28,432 nucleotides of DNA, taken from contig JAVBQJ010000057.1 of assembly GCA_031549115.1 (NCBI GenBank), forward strand, positions 1 to 28,432, written 5' to 3'. The position numbers were made by a program, and so were the translations under genes. The first letter of the stretch is position 1; every line of letters starts with the position of its first letter. The stretch is from JAVBQJ01 sp031549115 (GTDB lineage: Bacteria; Verrucomicrobiota; Lentisphaeria; Victivallales; Victivallaceae). Of this stretch, positions 8,440 through 16,741 are shown piece after piece. The notes beneath the pieces are model-generated. The model did not search any database. It had not been told where the DNA came from and was given only the letters and a program-made list of their open reading frames with translations.

Positions 8440-9488
8440 TGACTTCGAAAGAACGGGTCCTGGCGACCTTCGCCGGCGCCATTCCGGACCGGCCGCCGTT
8501 GTGGCTGGGCATGAGCGACGAATTCCTGCAGGCCGCCCGGCAATATCTGCATTGTGACGAAGAAGGGGTCCGGCGCCGCTTCGGCGACGACTTCCGCCGG
8601 ATTCACGCGCGTTATACCGGCCCCGAACGGGACGCCGACGGCCACTATATTTCGCCGTTCGGGGTCCCCCGCGAGGGCTTCGGCTACGGCATGCCGCTAT
8701 GCCATCCGCTCGCTCATATCGCTTCGCCGGCGGACGTGGAAGCGTGGTCCTGGCCGGATCCGGAGCTGGTGGCGGTGGATACGCTGCGCGCCCAGGCGGC
8801 TCCGTTTCACCGGGATTACGCCATTCTGGGCGGCGACTGGTCGCCGTTCTGGCACGACGCCATCGATCTGACGGGTATGGAAAATCTGCTTTTCCTGATG
8901 TACGACCACCCGGAAACAGCGGAATACCTGTTCGAACATATCGTCGACTACTATGTCGCGACGAACCGGAAGATCTTCGAAGAGGCCGCGGACCTGATCG
9001 ACATCATGTTCATCGGCAACGATTTCGGCAGCCAGATCGGCCCCATGGTGGGCCCGGCGGAGTTCCGCCGGTTTCTGCTGCCGGGGCTGAAACGGCTGAT
9101 CGACCTCGGCCACTCGTATGGCCGGAAGGTCCAATTGCACTGCTGCGGCGGCATTGCCGAACTGCTCGACGATATGATCGCCGCCGGGTTGGACGCCATC
9201 CACGCCGTGCAATGCAGCTGCCGCGGCATGGAGCTGAAAGGACTCAAGGAGCGCTTCGGCGACCGGATCGTCTTCAACGGCGCCATCGACTCCCATCATA
9301 TCCTGATCGACGGCACCCCGGAGACGGTGCGGCAAAATACCCTGGAGGTGCTGCGAATCATGGCGCCAAAGGGGCGTTATATCGCCGGCGCCTCCCACGA
9401 CAGTATCCTGCCGGAGACACCGGTGGCGAACATTCTGGCCATGTGCGACGCGGTTACAGGGGGCCGAACTGGCGATAATCGGGCGTGA
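8439..9488 (+). CDS. UroD/MtaA-superfamily protein, second copy, with His-x-Cys motif
   Basis: This 349-aa protein shares the UroD fold of the gene at 6136 but is clearly a different subfamily. It has VQLHCCGG with His234-x-Cys236, the zinc-ligand pattern of MtaA/MtbA-type methyltransferases, and GDRIVFNGAIDSHHIL and GRYIAGASHDSILPETPVANILAM, typical of the uncharacterised UroD-like proteins. This suggests methyl or one-carbon chemistry rather than haem synthesis. The ATG at 8439 shares its first base with the upstream stop and follows a GGAGGGAGG Shine-Dalgarno at about 8421-8429, so the longer frame from 8346 is rejected. The last 35 bp overlap the 3' end of the convergent DUF4434 gene, and the final ten or so residues (GGRTGDNRA) look like non-homologous read-in. 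Confidence 0.87.
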   Translation: MTSKERVLATFAGAIPDRPPLWLGMSDEFLQAARQYLHCDEEGVRRRFGDDFRRIHARYTGPERDADGHYISPFGVPREGFGYGMPLCHPLAHIASPADVEAWSWPDPELVAVDTLRAQAAPFHRDYAILGGDWSPFWHDAIDLTGMENLLFLMYDHPETAEYLFEHIVDYYVATNRKIFEEAADLIDIMFIGNDFGSQIGPMVGPAEFRRFLLPGLKRLIDLGHSYGRKVQLHCCGGIAELLDDMIAAGLDAIHAVQCSCRGMELKGLKERFGDRIVFNGAIDSHHILIDGTPETVRQNTLEVLRIMAPKGRYIAGASHDSILPETPVANILAMCDAVTGGRTGDNRA

Positions 9489-10416
9489 AGCCGAAGTGTT
9501 CGCAATAACGCCGGTACAAGCCGTGCGCCTGGAAGTAGCAGGAGTTCGGACTCATGAAATGCGAAAACTCGAAGGTGATGGCATTGCTCAGTCCGGCCCG
9601 TTCCGCCGCCTGCAGCTTCTGCAACAGCTTTTCCCACTTGATCGGGAAGAAGTCGATCGGCATATCCCGGTCGAAGCTTTCCGTATTGCTCCAGCATTCC
9701 ATACCGTGACGGGCGCACAGCTTCCGGTTGATCGCAAGGAACGTCGGCAGGTCCTCGAAATTCAGGTGCCCGTCCTGAAAGGCGATGATGTCCACCACGC
9801 CGGACAAGGTCCGCATGATCTCCTCCCATTCGCGCTCGTGCTCCTCCGGCGTGATCGGCTTGCTGATGCGGTTCATGTTTTCATCGTAGGCCTTGGGGCC
9901 CAGCATGGAGGGGGAAATCAGGATCGGCAGATTGCCGGAAAGCTCCTTGATCCGGGCGCCCATGCGCAGATAACAGGCCGTCGCCGCCGGCGTCCGGCGC
10001 GCGATTTCCTGGGAAAAATACCAGCCCTTGAATGCCGGAAAGCTGCCGTAACGCTGCCAGGCCTCCTCGTTGACCATCATCATCAGCCGGGATTCCGCCT
10101 CCACGTCGTAGGTATCCTCATGCCACCAGTAACGGCCGGAGTCGTAGGTGCCGAAGAAAAAATCCATACCGTATTGTTCCGCCAGCCGCAGAAACATCTC
10201 CACCAGATCCGTCACCGGCGCATAGGCATGTTCGTACTGCTGCAACACCTGCGACGGGTAGGTCAGCGCCCGTTTATGGCCGCAGCGGATCAATATGACC
10301 CGTTCTATTCCCATCGCCTTCATCGCCTGAAAGTCCCGTTCCCACTCCTCCCGCCCCCAGTTCTGGTGCGGGATGTCGTGGCTGATCTCATCCAAAAAGG
10401 TGCCTGTGATTCTCAT
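9454..10416 (-). CDS. DUF4434-family TIM-barrel protein (putative glycosidase)
   Basis: This 320-aa protein starts directly with ITGTFLDEISHDIPHQNW and then WERDFQAMKAMGIERVILIR, the recognisable N-terminus of DUF4434, a barrel-shaped family found mostly in Bacteroidota and PVC polysaccharide loci and thought to be glycosidase-like. No signal peptide is seen, so it is probably cytoplasmic. The ATG at 10416 is preferred because AGAGG lies 6-7 bases upstream; a GTG at 10446 in the same frame would add ten charged residues not typical of the family. It lies 33 bp after the pseudopilin stop and must be co-transcribed with it. Its last 35 bp overlap the end of the convergent UroD-like gene, with no terminator visible between. 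Substrate unknown. Confidence 0.82.
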   Translation of the reverse strand: MRITGTFLDEISHDIPHQNWGREEWERDFQAMKAMGIERVILIRCGHKRALTYPSQVLQQYEHAYAPVTDLVEMFLRLAEQYGMDFFFGTYDSGRYWWHEDTYDVEAESRLMMMVNEEAWQRYGSFPAFKGWYFSQEIARRTPAATACYLRMGARIKELSGNLPILISPSMLGPKAYDENMNRISKPITPEEHEREWEEIMRTLSGVVDIIAFQDGHLNFEDLPTFLAINRKLCARHGMECWSNTESFDRDMPIDFFPIKWEKLLQKLQAAERAGLSNAITFEFSHFMSPNSCYFQAHGLYRRYCEHFGFTPDYRQFGPL

Positions 10417-10449
10417 TCGTATCCTCTGCCGCTCTGCCTGTATCACTGA

Positions 10450-11109
10450 TTACCAGTTGCCGTCGCCCAGCCCCCAGGGGCGCTTGGTCCAGAAAAGGTT
10501 GAAGTCCACCCAACTCAAGGGTTCCCGTTTCACGTGTCCGTCCAGGAAAAGCATATTGGCGCCGCTGTTGTGGCGGTACTGGACGCCGCTGACCCAGACG
10601 CGTATGATCTTTTCCACCGAGAACTCGATCGCGTAGAAGCTGTCCGACGGATTCGGTATCGACGAAAGCTTCCGGCCGTACCCCAGGGACGCTTCGTCGG
10701 CGTCAAGCGCGTCCAGATAGAAATTCTTCGCGAAACTCAACCCCGGCGCTCCCCAGCGAAACTCCGACCAGTTGTCGATTTTATAAGGAGCCGGATCCGA
10801 CGGGCAGACAAAGACGGAGGAGGACATCCCTTTGTTCGCGGTCAATATGCCGGTGGCCGGATCGACCGAAAAGCCGACGTAAGGAGCCGTCAGCAGCGTC
10901 CACATCGCATCCGATCCGGTCCAGGGCAGGCAATCGCCGCTGTCGTTGGCGTAGAGTGTGGCGCCCAATCCCAGGCTCTTCATATTATTCACGCACTTGA
11001 TGCCCTGCGCCGCCGCCCTGGCTTTGGACAACGCCGGAAGCAGCATGCTGGCAAGGATGGCAATGATCGCTATCACGACCAGGAGTTCTATCAAAGTAAA
11101 TCGTTTCAT
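10450..11109 (-). CDS. Pseudopilin-like protein (prepilin-type N-terminus, DUF1559-like body), copy A
   Basis: This 219-aa protein begins MKRFTLIELLVVIAIIAILA, the class-III signal plus transmembrane helix of type II secretion pseudopilins and type IV pilins. Then comes LLPALSKARAAAQGIKCVNN, shared almost exactly with the copies at 15987 and 21488. The C-terminal half has a conserved HNSGANMLFLDGH motif (180-192) and ends in a tryptophan-rich tail. Glu at +5 is present, but the -1 residue before the first Phe is Arg, not the Gly that prepilin peptidases normally need. The start follows a GGAGG about 11 bases upstream. It is first in a two-gene operon with the DUF4434 gene and divergent from the GntR regulator at 11357. 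It is likely anchored in the inner membrane, possibly assembled into a short pseudopilus or surface structure. Confidence 0.92.
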   Translation of the reverse strand: MKRFTLIELLVVIAIIAILASMLLPALSKARAAAQGIKCVNNMKSLGLGATLYANDSGDCLPWTGSDAMWTLLTAPYVGFSVDPATGILTANKGMSSSVFVCPSDPAPYKIDNWSEFRWGAPGLSFAKNFYLDALDADEASLGYGRKLSSIPNPSDSFYAIEFSVEKIIRVWVSGVQYRHNSGANMLFLDGHVKREPLSWVDFNLFWTKRPWGLGDGNW

Positions 11110-11198
11110 TTGCTCGCATCCTCCAATTCTGTTTGCTTGCGATTGCGGACTTCCGGTAAACGTTCCGGAGCCGGGGCCGAATTTCCTGTCATGCTTCT

Positions 11199-11226
11199 AT
11201 TGTATTGATTTTCGCGCCGAAAGCAA
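11199..11226 (-). promoter_or_regulatory. Candidate promoter for pseudopilin A operon
   Basis: On the minus strand TTGCTT (11226-11221) and TACAAT (11204-11199) are separated by 16 bp, giving a start near 11192 and a leader of about 80 nt. The -35 box is poor and the -10 is 5/6. A TTCCA-TAT-TGGAA palindrome (11231-11243) lies just upstream of the -35. Confidence 0.4.
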
Positions 11227-11242
11227 GCGATTCCATATTGGA

Positions 11243-11323
11243 ATATATCACTTTTGAAATAAAAAAATTTCCTTCGGCTTGAAAATCAACGAAATCACCT
11301 TATTTTATGGCAAAGTGATATAT
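11243..11323. repeat. 12-bp perfect inverted repeat in the divergent control region (candidate operators)
   Basis: ATATATCACTTT (11243-11254) and its exact complement AAAGTGATATAT (11312-11323) lie about 57 bp apart. A third degenerate half, AAATCACCTTA (11292-11302), falls inside the spacer of the plus-strand promoter, and the right arm covers its predicted start. The left arm joins a TTCCA-TAT-TGGAA palindrome. The placement fits operators for the GntR regulator transcribed from here, controlling both directions and perhaps looping. Binding is an inference. Confidence 0.55.
11279..11306 (+). promoter_or_regulatory. Candidate sigma-70 promoter for the GntR regulator gene
   Basis: TTGAAA (11279-11284), a 16-bp spacer and TATTTT (11301-11306) give a transcription start near 11313. 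A TATCACTTT-like half-site sits within the spacer and the inverted one on the start, as expected for autorepression. Confidence 0.5.
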
Positions 11324-11356
11324 GTCTATGCGATGTGACCCCACCCGGAGAGCAGC

Positions 11357-12454
11357 ATGCAGTTGGAACTGTTGAAATACGAACCGCCGCAGGACCGGAA
11401 AACGCCGAAATATCTCCAGCTGGCCAGACTGCTGGAGGAGTGGCTGGCCAAGCATCAGCTCGAAAGCGGCGCGAAACTGCCCAGCGACCGGCGTTTGGCC
11501 CGGCATCTGAACGTCACCACCGTGACGGTCAACAAAGCCCTCAACCTCCTGGTTGCAAAGGGCATGATCGTGCGGGTCGTGGGCTCGGGAACCTTTCTGC
11601 GCCGCGGCTCCGTGCCGGACAAGAAGCTGCGGATCGGCCTGGTCAGCCACGAGCCGATATTGGAGGACAACGGCTTCATCTCCACGCTGCTGCGGGAACT
11701 GCGCCGGATGAAAAGCATGGCCGGTATCGATATTCTGCAGCTGATCCGCAAACCGGAGGAGTATGCCGGCGCGGTCAAGGAATTCAACCTGGACGCGCTG
11801 ATCGTCATCGGCGCGGAAAAGTACTTCGTCCCGACCCTCCGCCAGATCGGCGCCACCGGATTTCCGATCGTATCCATCGGCATGTACTGGAAGGAGCTGG
11901 CCGACCTGACCTTCGGCACGGATCACGCCGCGGTCGCCGCCCAGGCGGTGCGGCTGCTGGTGGCCAACGGCTTCAAACAGATCGGCATCGTTTCCAGCCG
12001 CGAGTCGGAGCGGACCGTGCTGATCTCCTCGACCGAAGAACGGCTCCGGGGTTACCGCCAGGGCATCTGGCAGGCCCGACTGTCGGCCAACCCGGACTGG
12101 GAAATCACCTACAGTTGGAACAAGGAAACGGAGCTGCGGGAGCAACTGTACCGGCTGAACCGGGAAAATGCGCTGCCGCAGGCATTCCTGGTCAGCGACC
12201 TGCATGCCGTGGAGCCGTTGTTCCACTTCCTGAGCGAGCTGAAAATAGCGCCGCCGAAGATCGTCACCTTCGACAACAATCTGCGCAGCGAACTGGCGGC
12301 CATCCCCTATTTTTCGTTGACCCAGAACATCCACGACACCGTGGAACGCGCCATCCGTTTCATCGACGCGAAAATTCACGGCAAGCTCCTGCCCTGCCAC
12401 AAACCGACGGCGCCGAAGCTGGAGACGACTTGCCGGAGTCTGTGTGTCCCGTAG
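11357..12454 (+). CDS. GntR-family regulator with LacI-type ligand-binding domain
   Basis: This 365-aa one-component regulator has an N-terminal winged helix (about 15-82) with the GntR pattern YLQLARLLEEWL, LPSDRRLARHLNVTTVTVNKAL and GSGTFLRRG. A periplasmic-binding-protein-like effector domain follows (about 90-350: LRIGLVSHEPILEDN, DALIVIGAEKYF, FKQIGIVSSRES, PPKIVTFDNN), so the effector is probably a sugar. GGAGAG lies about 5-10 bases before the ATG at 11357. It is divergent from the pseudopilin-DUF4434 operon across a 247-bp region rich in inverted repeats and is the obvious local controller of that operon and of itself. The C-terminus is normal for the family; the stop is TAG. The gene is convergent with the CBM9-like gene, 11 bp apart. 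Confidence 0.93.
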   Translation: MQLELLKYEPPQDRKTPKYLQLARLLEEWLAKHQLESGAKLPSDRRLARHLNVTTVTVNKALNLLVAKGMIVRVVGSGTFLRRGSVPDKKLRIGLVSHEPILEDNGFISTLLRELRRMKSMAGIDILQLIRKPEEYAGAVKEFNLDALIVIGAEKYFVPTLRQIGATGFPIVSIGMYWKELADLTFGTDHAAVAAQAVRLLVANGFKQIGIVSSRESERTVLISSTEERLRGYRQGIWQARLSANPDWEITYSWNKETELREQLYRLNRENALPQAFLVSDLHAVEPLFHFLSELKIAPPKIVTFDNNLRSELAAIPYFSLTQNIHDTVERAIRFIDAKIHGKLLPCHKPTAPKLETTCRSLCVP

Positions 12455-12456
12455 CT

Positions 12457-12474
12457 GCCGAAAGATTATTCGGC
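12457..12474. terminator. Small hairpin between two convergent genes
   Basis: GCCGAA (12457-12462), loop AGATTA and TTCGGC (12469-12474) form a 6-bp stem spanning the 3' end of the minus-strand gene and the 11-bp gap after the GntR stop. There is no T-run, so termination activity is doubtful; it could serve both strands weakly. Confidence 0.3.
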
Positions 12475-13425
12475 GAAGAGTTCTTCGAGGATTTCCCGTG
12501 CCACCCGTTCGTTGCGTCCCTGTGCGGCTTCATCCAACAGCCGTCCGATGCCGGCCAGCTCCCGGCGCTCCTCCTCCGTATGCACAGTGCGTTGTGCCAA
12601 CTCGTCGAGACGGGCGAACTCCGCGGCGTATTCGGCCAGGAAACCGGCGGCAAAGGCATCGCCGGTGGCCGCCCGGCGCCGCAGCTCCCGCAACTGTTCC
12701 AGCGCGGCCAGGTTGCCGCGCGCAGCCCGGTCGGCTTCGTAACGGGCGAAGATCGATTCGGCTCCGGCGGAGTGGATCAATTCCAACCGCGCATAATTGG
12801 CAATATCGTGGAAGTTGCCCTCCAGCGGCGCAAAGGTGCTCAACTCCAAGCCGTCGGCATGCGCCTCCCGGGCCAGGTTGAAGCGCAAATCGCCGATGAA
12901 GCCGTCGCCGAGATTGAGTTCGAGATAGGGGATCACGACTTCGGCAGTCCAGCCGTCCGGATGACGGCGGACCGCAACCTGCCACTCCCACAGCGCCGGC
13001 GGCTCCTGCCGCGCCGGATCGTGCCGCAGATTGTTCCGTTTGCCGGCGGAGTTGAAGAGCAGTTGATCGTAGCCGCCGCCGGCGTTGGCGAAGAAAATTT
13101 CCACGCAGTCGTCGAACCACACGTCGCCCAGGTCGCCGGCATTGGCCCGGATCCGCTCCATCGCCGGTTCGGCGCAGTCGATCGCCAGGTAAAAGGCGGT
13201 GGCGCCGTAGGCCATTTTGAAACGGGCGGCGCGCTCCGGCGCGGCGTCGGCATGCAGTTTGCGCAACGAGTGCCACGCCAACGGCTGCCACACCGCATCG
13301 GCGTCGATGTCGCCGTCGATCTCGGGAGTCACACGCAGGAATTCGAGTTGGAGTGGCGTTTCGGCCGCCGCCGGCAGGCCGGCGCACAGCCCGGCCACGA
13401 TCAGGAATAAAAAAGTTTTTTTCAT
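12466..13425 (-). CDS. Secreted CBM9-like / carbohydrate-binding protein with helical tail
   Basis: This 319-aa protein has a signal peptide (MKKTFLFLIVAGLCAGLPAAAE). Residues about 25-215 look like a family-9 carbohydrate-binding domain: VTPEIDGDIDADAVW, then FKMAYGATAFYLAIDC, GDVWFDDCVEIFFA, WEWQVAVRRHPDGWTAEVVIPYLEL and FNLARE. Residues about 230-319 are charged and alpha-helical (AALEQLRELRRR, LDELAQRTVHTEEERRELA), a possible coiled coil or docking tail. The ATG at 13425 overlaps the stop of the GH123-like gene by 4 bp (ATGA), so the two are translationally coupled; the frame upstream of it (to 13863) lies wholly inside the neighbour and is rejected. Likely role: holding the glycan attacked by its operon partner. 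Confidence 0.85.
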   Translation of the reverse strand: MKKTFLFLIVAGLCAGLPAAAETPLQLEFLRVTPEIDGDIDADAVWQPLAWHSLRKLHADAAPERAARFKMAYGATAFYLAIDCAEPAMERIRANAGDLGDVWFDDCVEIFFANAGGGYDQLLFNSAGKRNNLRHDPARQEPPALWEWQVAVRRHPDGWTAEVVIPYLELNLGDGFIGDLRFNLAREAHADGLELSTFAPLEGNFHDIANYARLELIHSAGAESIFARYEADRAARGNLAALEQLRELRRRAATGDAFAAGFLAEYAAEFARLDELAQRTVHTEEERRELAGIGRLLDEAAQGRNERVAREILEELFAE

Positions 13426-15974
13426 AGCAGCGTTAAAATCCAGCGAATGATTTCCAACCGGGTGGTGTCCGGGTCGTAAGCGTTGCCGTTCAGCTCGGCG
13501 ATCCAATCGCAGGCCCGCTGCGCCGTTTCCAGCTTCGCGGCATCGCCGGAGTTCCGGGCGGCGGTGATGGTATGGACCAGCGTGGTCATGTAACGGATGT
13601 CGTCGACGCCCTCGCGATAACCCTCCCAGGCGATGGTGCCGATGACGCCGTCGACGGCCGGATAGACCATGTTGATGTCGCGGATATCGCCGTCGAAGTC
13701 GTTCCAGGGGTTGCCCATCGCCTCGTAGTAAAGATAGGTGCAGCCGCCGTCGTAGCCGGCCATGTAGAGACGCAGTCCGTAATTGCGGCGGTAAACGTCG
13801 GGGTTTTCCACTCCGCCCTGCGGATTGCTGTAGCTCCAGATCCGTTTGCCGTCGCCGTGCCACCGGGCCGCCTCGGCCGCGTCCAGCGAACCGCAGGCGT
13901 TAAACAGGTCGAGTGTGGCGCCGGTGGCCTCGAACATCCCCGGTTTGAAGCCGGCGACGAAGACCTTGCCGCCGGCGGCATGGATGGAGCGCCAGATTTC
14001 GAGCTGCCGGATCAACTCTTCGCCGGCGGCCTCGTCGCGGCCGTAGAAGTAGACGTCGCGGTGGCCGTAAAGCTCTTCGACGATGTCGATGATTTCCGGA
14101 ACCACGGTGGCGATGCGGGCCAGCGATTCCGGCGAATCGTCGAAGTCGCACCGCAGATTGGCTTCCGGCCCCGACAGATAGACCGGACGAATTTTCAATC
14201 CGACGTCACGGCGCAGCTGCAGCATCCGGCGAAATTCGGCGGCCGCCTCCGGACCCCAGGCAAACGAGTTTTTTTCCAGCTGGTAATTCAATGGATTGGT
14301 AACACCGTGGGCCAGCAGGTCGCGCAGCTCGGCTTCAACCTGAATCCAGCTGCGTTCGTGCGGCGTGATGCCGCCGTCGCCGTCGTTGCCCATGGTACAG
14401 TAATAGATGCTCGAATCCATGGCGACGCCGGGCGCGTAAGCGACCTCCGGCTCGGCCAGAGTGAAAGGCAGGATGCGCACTTGCAGCACCAGTTCGCCGC
14501 GCGGTTCGGCTCCGGCGGAGACGGCGATGACGCCGGAATAAACGCCGGGCGGAACGTCGGCCGGCGCGTGAAGGGTCAGGAAAAATTGTTGATTGCGAAA
14601 GGGTGCGACCGCGACCGGTTGCAATTCCGCGGCGTCGCGGACCGGGAATTCGGCATTGGCTATGCGCATATCCCAGCGGCTCCGGCGGTCGTCGGCGACT
14701 TCACTGATATCGACGTATTCGCCGTCGAGCCGAAGATAATTGCGCTGCGCCGCGTCATCGACCTTGACCAGTCCGGGATCGTTGAGCAACAACTCCGGAA
14801 CCAACAGACGGATGTTTTTGACCTGATTGATGTCGCGCCAGGCGGTTCCGGCCTGGTACCAGCATTGCACCAGTTTCAAGTCCAGGCGGGAGGCGGGAAT
14901 GGTCGCGCCCGAACGGGCGACCAGGTCGCCGACGGTGAATTCCAATGGCGCCGACGGCGCCACCGAAGCCAGCACGAAGCTGGCCGATTCATACTCGCCC
15001 GGCGTCGCCACCAGCCGGATCCGGGTACCCAACTGCCGCTCCGGCAGCGCCGTGTCGGGGCGAATGGCGGTGGCGCCGGAAGCCTTGACGATCCAGCACA
15101 GCATCCCATCCAGGGCGGGAACCCCGTTCAAGCGGAGCCGGCCGTACATCGCCAGACGTTCCAGAGACGCCGGCGGCAGGGCTTCGACCGCCATCGTGTT
15201 CAGAAGTTCGGCCGCCGGCGACCGGCGCCGGTCGAGTTCGGCGGCTAATTCCGCCACTTCGCCGCGCTGCCGGCCGGCGATGACCGGCGGCGCCGCCGCG
15301 AATAATTCGGCCACCTCCGCCGGAGTCAACGCCCGGTCGAAAACCGTGACGCCGGTGATGCTGCCGGTAAATGGATTGTAGCCGTCCGGGTCGCCGCCAA
15401 GGCGCAACGGATGACCGGCCATACTCTTCAGCGCGCCCCATTCGGGATGCCAGTCGGGGCGTTCGAATTCGTCGGTCAATACGCCGTTGAGATAAATTTG
15501 CAGACTCTGGCGCGTGCCGGAATAAACCGTGGTCAGCATGTTCCACGACCCCTCGCTCACCGCGGTGGATCCGGTCAGGTGCGGCGTGAAGGTCGGCGTC
15601 TGGTACTCGACGCGGATCCGGCCCTCCGGAGTGATCCGGTGCTCCCAGTTCCAGCCGCGGCCAAGGAGCGTTCCGGCGTCGGCTTTGTCCCCGGCGACCG
15701 GCAGCCGCCGACAGTTGAACCACAGCGAAACGGTCACTTCGCCGGTGATGTCCAGCTCCGGGGCATCCACCGGCAGCGCGGCGGCGTAAGGCGCGCCGTC
15801 GAAGTGCCAGACAAGCTCGTCCGAGACGGATTCGGTTCGCACCGAACCGGCGGTTTCAACCTGCCGCCAGTCGGCGCCGCCATGCTGCCGGCCGCTCTGC
15901 GCCACTGGTTCGGGCGCCCCCGGACAGTACCACGCCAGGAGGAGGAGCCATGCGATCGAAGTCGATTTCATCAT
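13422..15974 (-). CDS. Secreted LamG + GH123-like (DUF4091) glycoside hydrolase
   Basis: This 850-aa protein has an N-terminal export signal (about 1-20). A laminin-G/concanavalin-like module follows (about 50-235: GEVTVSLWFNCRRL, SGTRQSLQIYLNGVL, GSITGVTVFDRALTPAEVAELF), then a beta-sandwich (about 300-510), then a catalytic TIM barrel. The barrel has YFYGRDEAAGEEL with Asp647-Glu648, matching the Asp-Glu pair that GH123 beta-N-acetylgalactosaminidases use for substrate-assisted catalysis. It closes with TIAWEGYREGVDDIRYMTTL, the DUF4091 signature. A host- or bacteria-derived GalNAc-containing glycan is therefore a reasonable substrate guess, not proven. A GAGG lies 10 bases before the tandem ATGs at 15974 and 15971. 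The gene starts 12 bp after the pseudopilin stop and overlaps the CBM9-like gene by 4 bp. Confidence 0.85.
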   Translation of the reverse strand: MMKSTSIAWLLLLAWYCPGAPEPVAQSGRQHGGADWRQVETAGSVRTESVSDELVWHFDGAPYAAALPVDAPELDITGEVTVSLWFNCRRLPVAGDKADAGTLLGRGWNWEHRITPEGRIRVEYQTPTFTPHLTGSTAVSEGSWNMLTTVYSGTRQSLQIYLNGVLTDEFERPDWHPEWGALKSMAGHPLRLGGDPDGYNPFTGSITGVTVFDRALTPAEVAELFAAAPPVIAGRQRGEVAELAAELDRRRSPAAELLNTMAVEALPPASLERLAMYGRLRLNGVPALDGMLCWIVKASGATAIRPDTALPERQLGTRIRLVATPGEYESASFVLASVAPSAPLEFTVGDLVARSGATIPASRLDLKLVQCWYQAGTAWRDINQVKNIRLLVPELLLNDPGLVKVDDAAQRNYLRLDGEYVDISEVADDRRSRWDMRIANAEFPVRDAAELQPVAVAPFRNQQFFLTLHAPADVPPGVYSGVIAVSAGAEPRGELVLQVRILPFTLAEPEVAYAPGVAMDSSIYYCTMGNDGDGGITPHERSWIQVEAELRDLLAHGVTNPLNYQLEKNSFAWGPEAAAEFRRMLQLRRDVGLKIRPVYLSGPEANLRCDFDDSPESLARIATVVPEIIDIVEELYGHRDVYFYGRDEAAGEELIRQLEIWRSIHAAGGKVFVAGFKPGMFEATGATLDLFNACGSLDAAEAARWHGDGKRIWSYSNPQGGVENPDVYRRNYGLRLYMAGYDGGCTYLYYEAMGNPWNDFDGDIRDINMVYPAVDGVIGTIAWEGYREGVDDIRYMTTLVHTITAARNSGDAAKLETAQRACDWIAELNGNAYDPDTTRLEIIRWILTLL

Positions 15975-15986
15975 GATAAGCGCGCC

Positions 15987-16721
15987 TCAATAGGGAATGA
16001 CCGTCTTCCACCCATTGACCCAGAGCAGCAGCTCCCAGCCGGAATGAGTGCCGGAATCGGTGGTGTCGTGATATTTGTAGATTCGCTTGAGATCGTCCGG
16101 CGAAGTCGCCGCGCCGTGGCCGTCGAAGAACCAGACATTGGCCTTGCCGTTGTGACGGGCACTGTAGTTGCGGTTCCACTCCAACGAAATGAAGTACGAT
16201 TGGTCGGCTTCCGCCGCCGCCTGGCCGGTGTCGGCCAGCCCCCAGGCATTTTCGGGCGATTCGACAATCTTGTCGAGGTTGAGGGTTTTGTGATCGTTCC
16301 AGGTGCCCCAGGAGGGTTTCCAGCCGCGGAACGGATGCGGCATCGGCGCGCCGAAAACCTGATTGCAGGAGCTGTTGCTGACGCTGTCCGGGAGCATCCC
16401 CGATGAGCTCGGACAATAGTTCACTGCGTAATGAAAATACCCCAGTCCGTAAATCGGATCGAGATTGTCCCAGGCCGGACTGTCGCTGATCATGCCGTGA
16501 TAGGAAACCTCGTTGACGCCGAAGCCGACGATGACCTTATTGTCGAAATCGTTGCCGTACATGATAAGACCGAGGCCGACCTGTTTTTGGTTGCTCAGAC
16601 ACTTGATCGTCTGTGCCGCCGCCCGCGCCTTGGACAAAGCCGGCAGCAACATGCTGGCGAGAATTGCTATTATAGCAATTACCACCAACAACTCAATAAG
16701 CGTAAATCTATTCCGTTTCAT
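15987..16721 (-). CDS. Pseudopilin-like protein, copy B
   Basis: This 244-aa protein opens MKRNRFTLIELLVVIAIIAI and continues LLPALSKARAAAQTIKCLSN. The C-terminal motif is ARHNGKANVWFFDGH, with DGH at 190-192, the same residue numbers as in copy A. The -1 residue is Arg, again not Gly. The tail ends NGWKTVIPY. An in-frame ATG exists at 16739, but the Shine-Dalgarno GGAAAGGA falls between the two, so 16721 is the start. It is the second gene of a four-gene operon: 20 bp after the LacI regulator and 12 bp before the LamG/GH123-like hydrolase. Location and function are as inferred for copy A: inner-membrane anchored, perhaps part of a substrate-specific pseudopilus or surface fibre. Confidence 0.92.
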   Translation of the reverse strand: MKRNRFTLIELLVVIAIIAILASMLLPALSKARAAAQTIKCLSNQKQVGLGLIMYGNDFDNKVIVGFGVNEVSYHGMISDSPAWDNLDPIYGLGYFHYAVNYCPSSSGMLPDSVSNSSCNQVFGAPMPHPFRGWKPSWGTWNDHKTLNLDKIVESPENAWGLADTGQAAAEADQSYFISLEWNRNYSARHNGKANVWFFDGHGAATSPDDLKRIYKYHDTTDSGTHSGWELLLWVNGWKTVIPY

Positions 16722-16741
16722 AAAATCGGTCCTTTCCATTA

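Noticed and set aside
10417..10446. GTG start at 10446 for the DUF4434 gene.
   Set aside because: The ATG at 10416 has an AGAGG at proper distance and begins exactly at the conserved family N-terminus.
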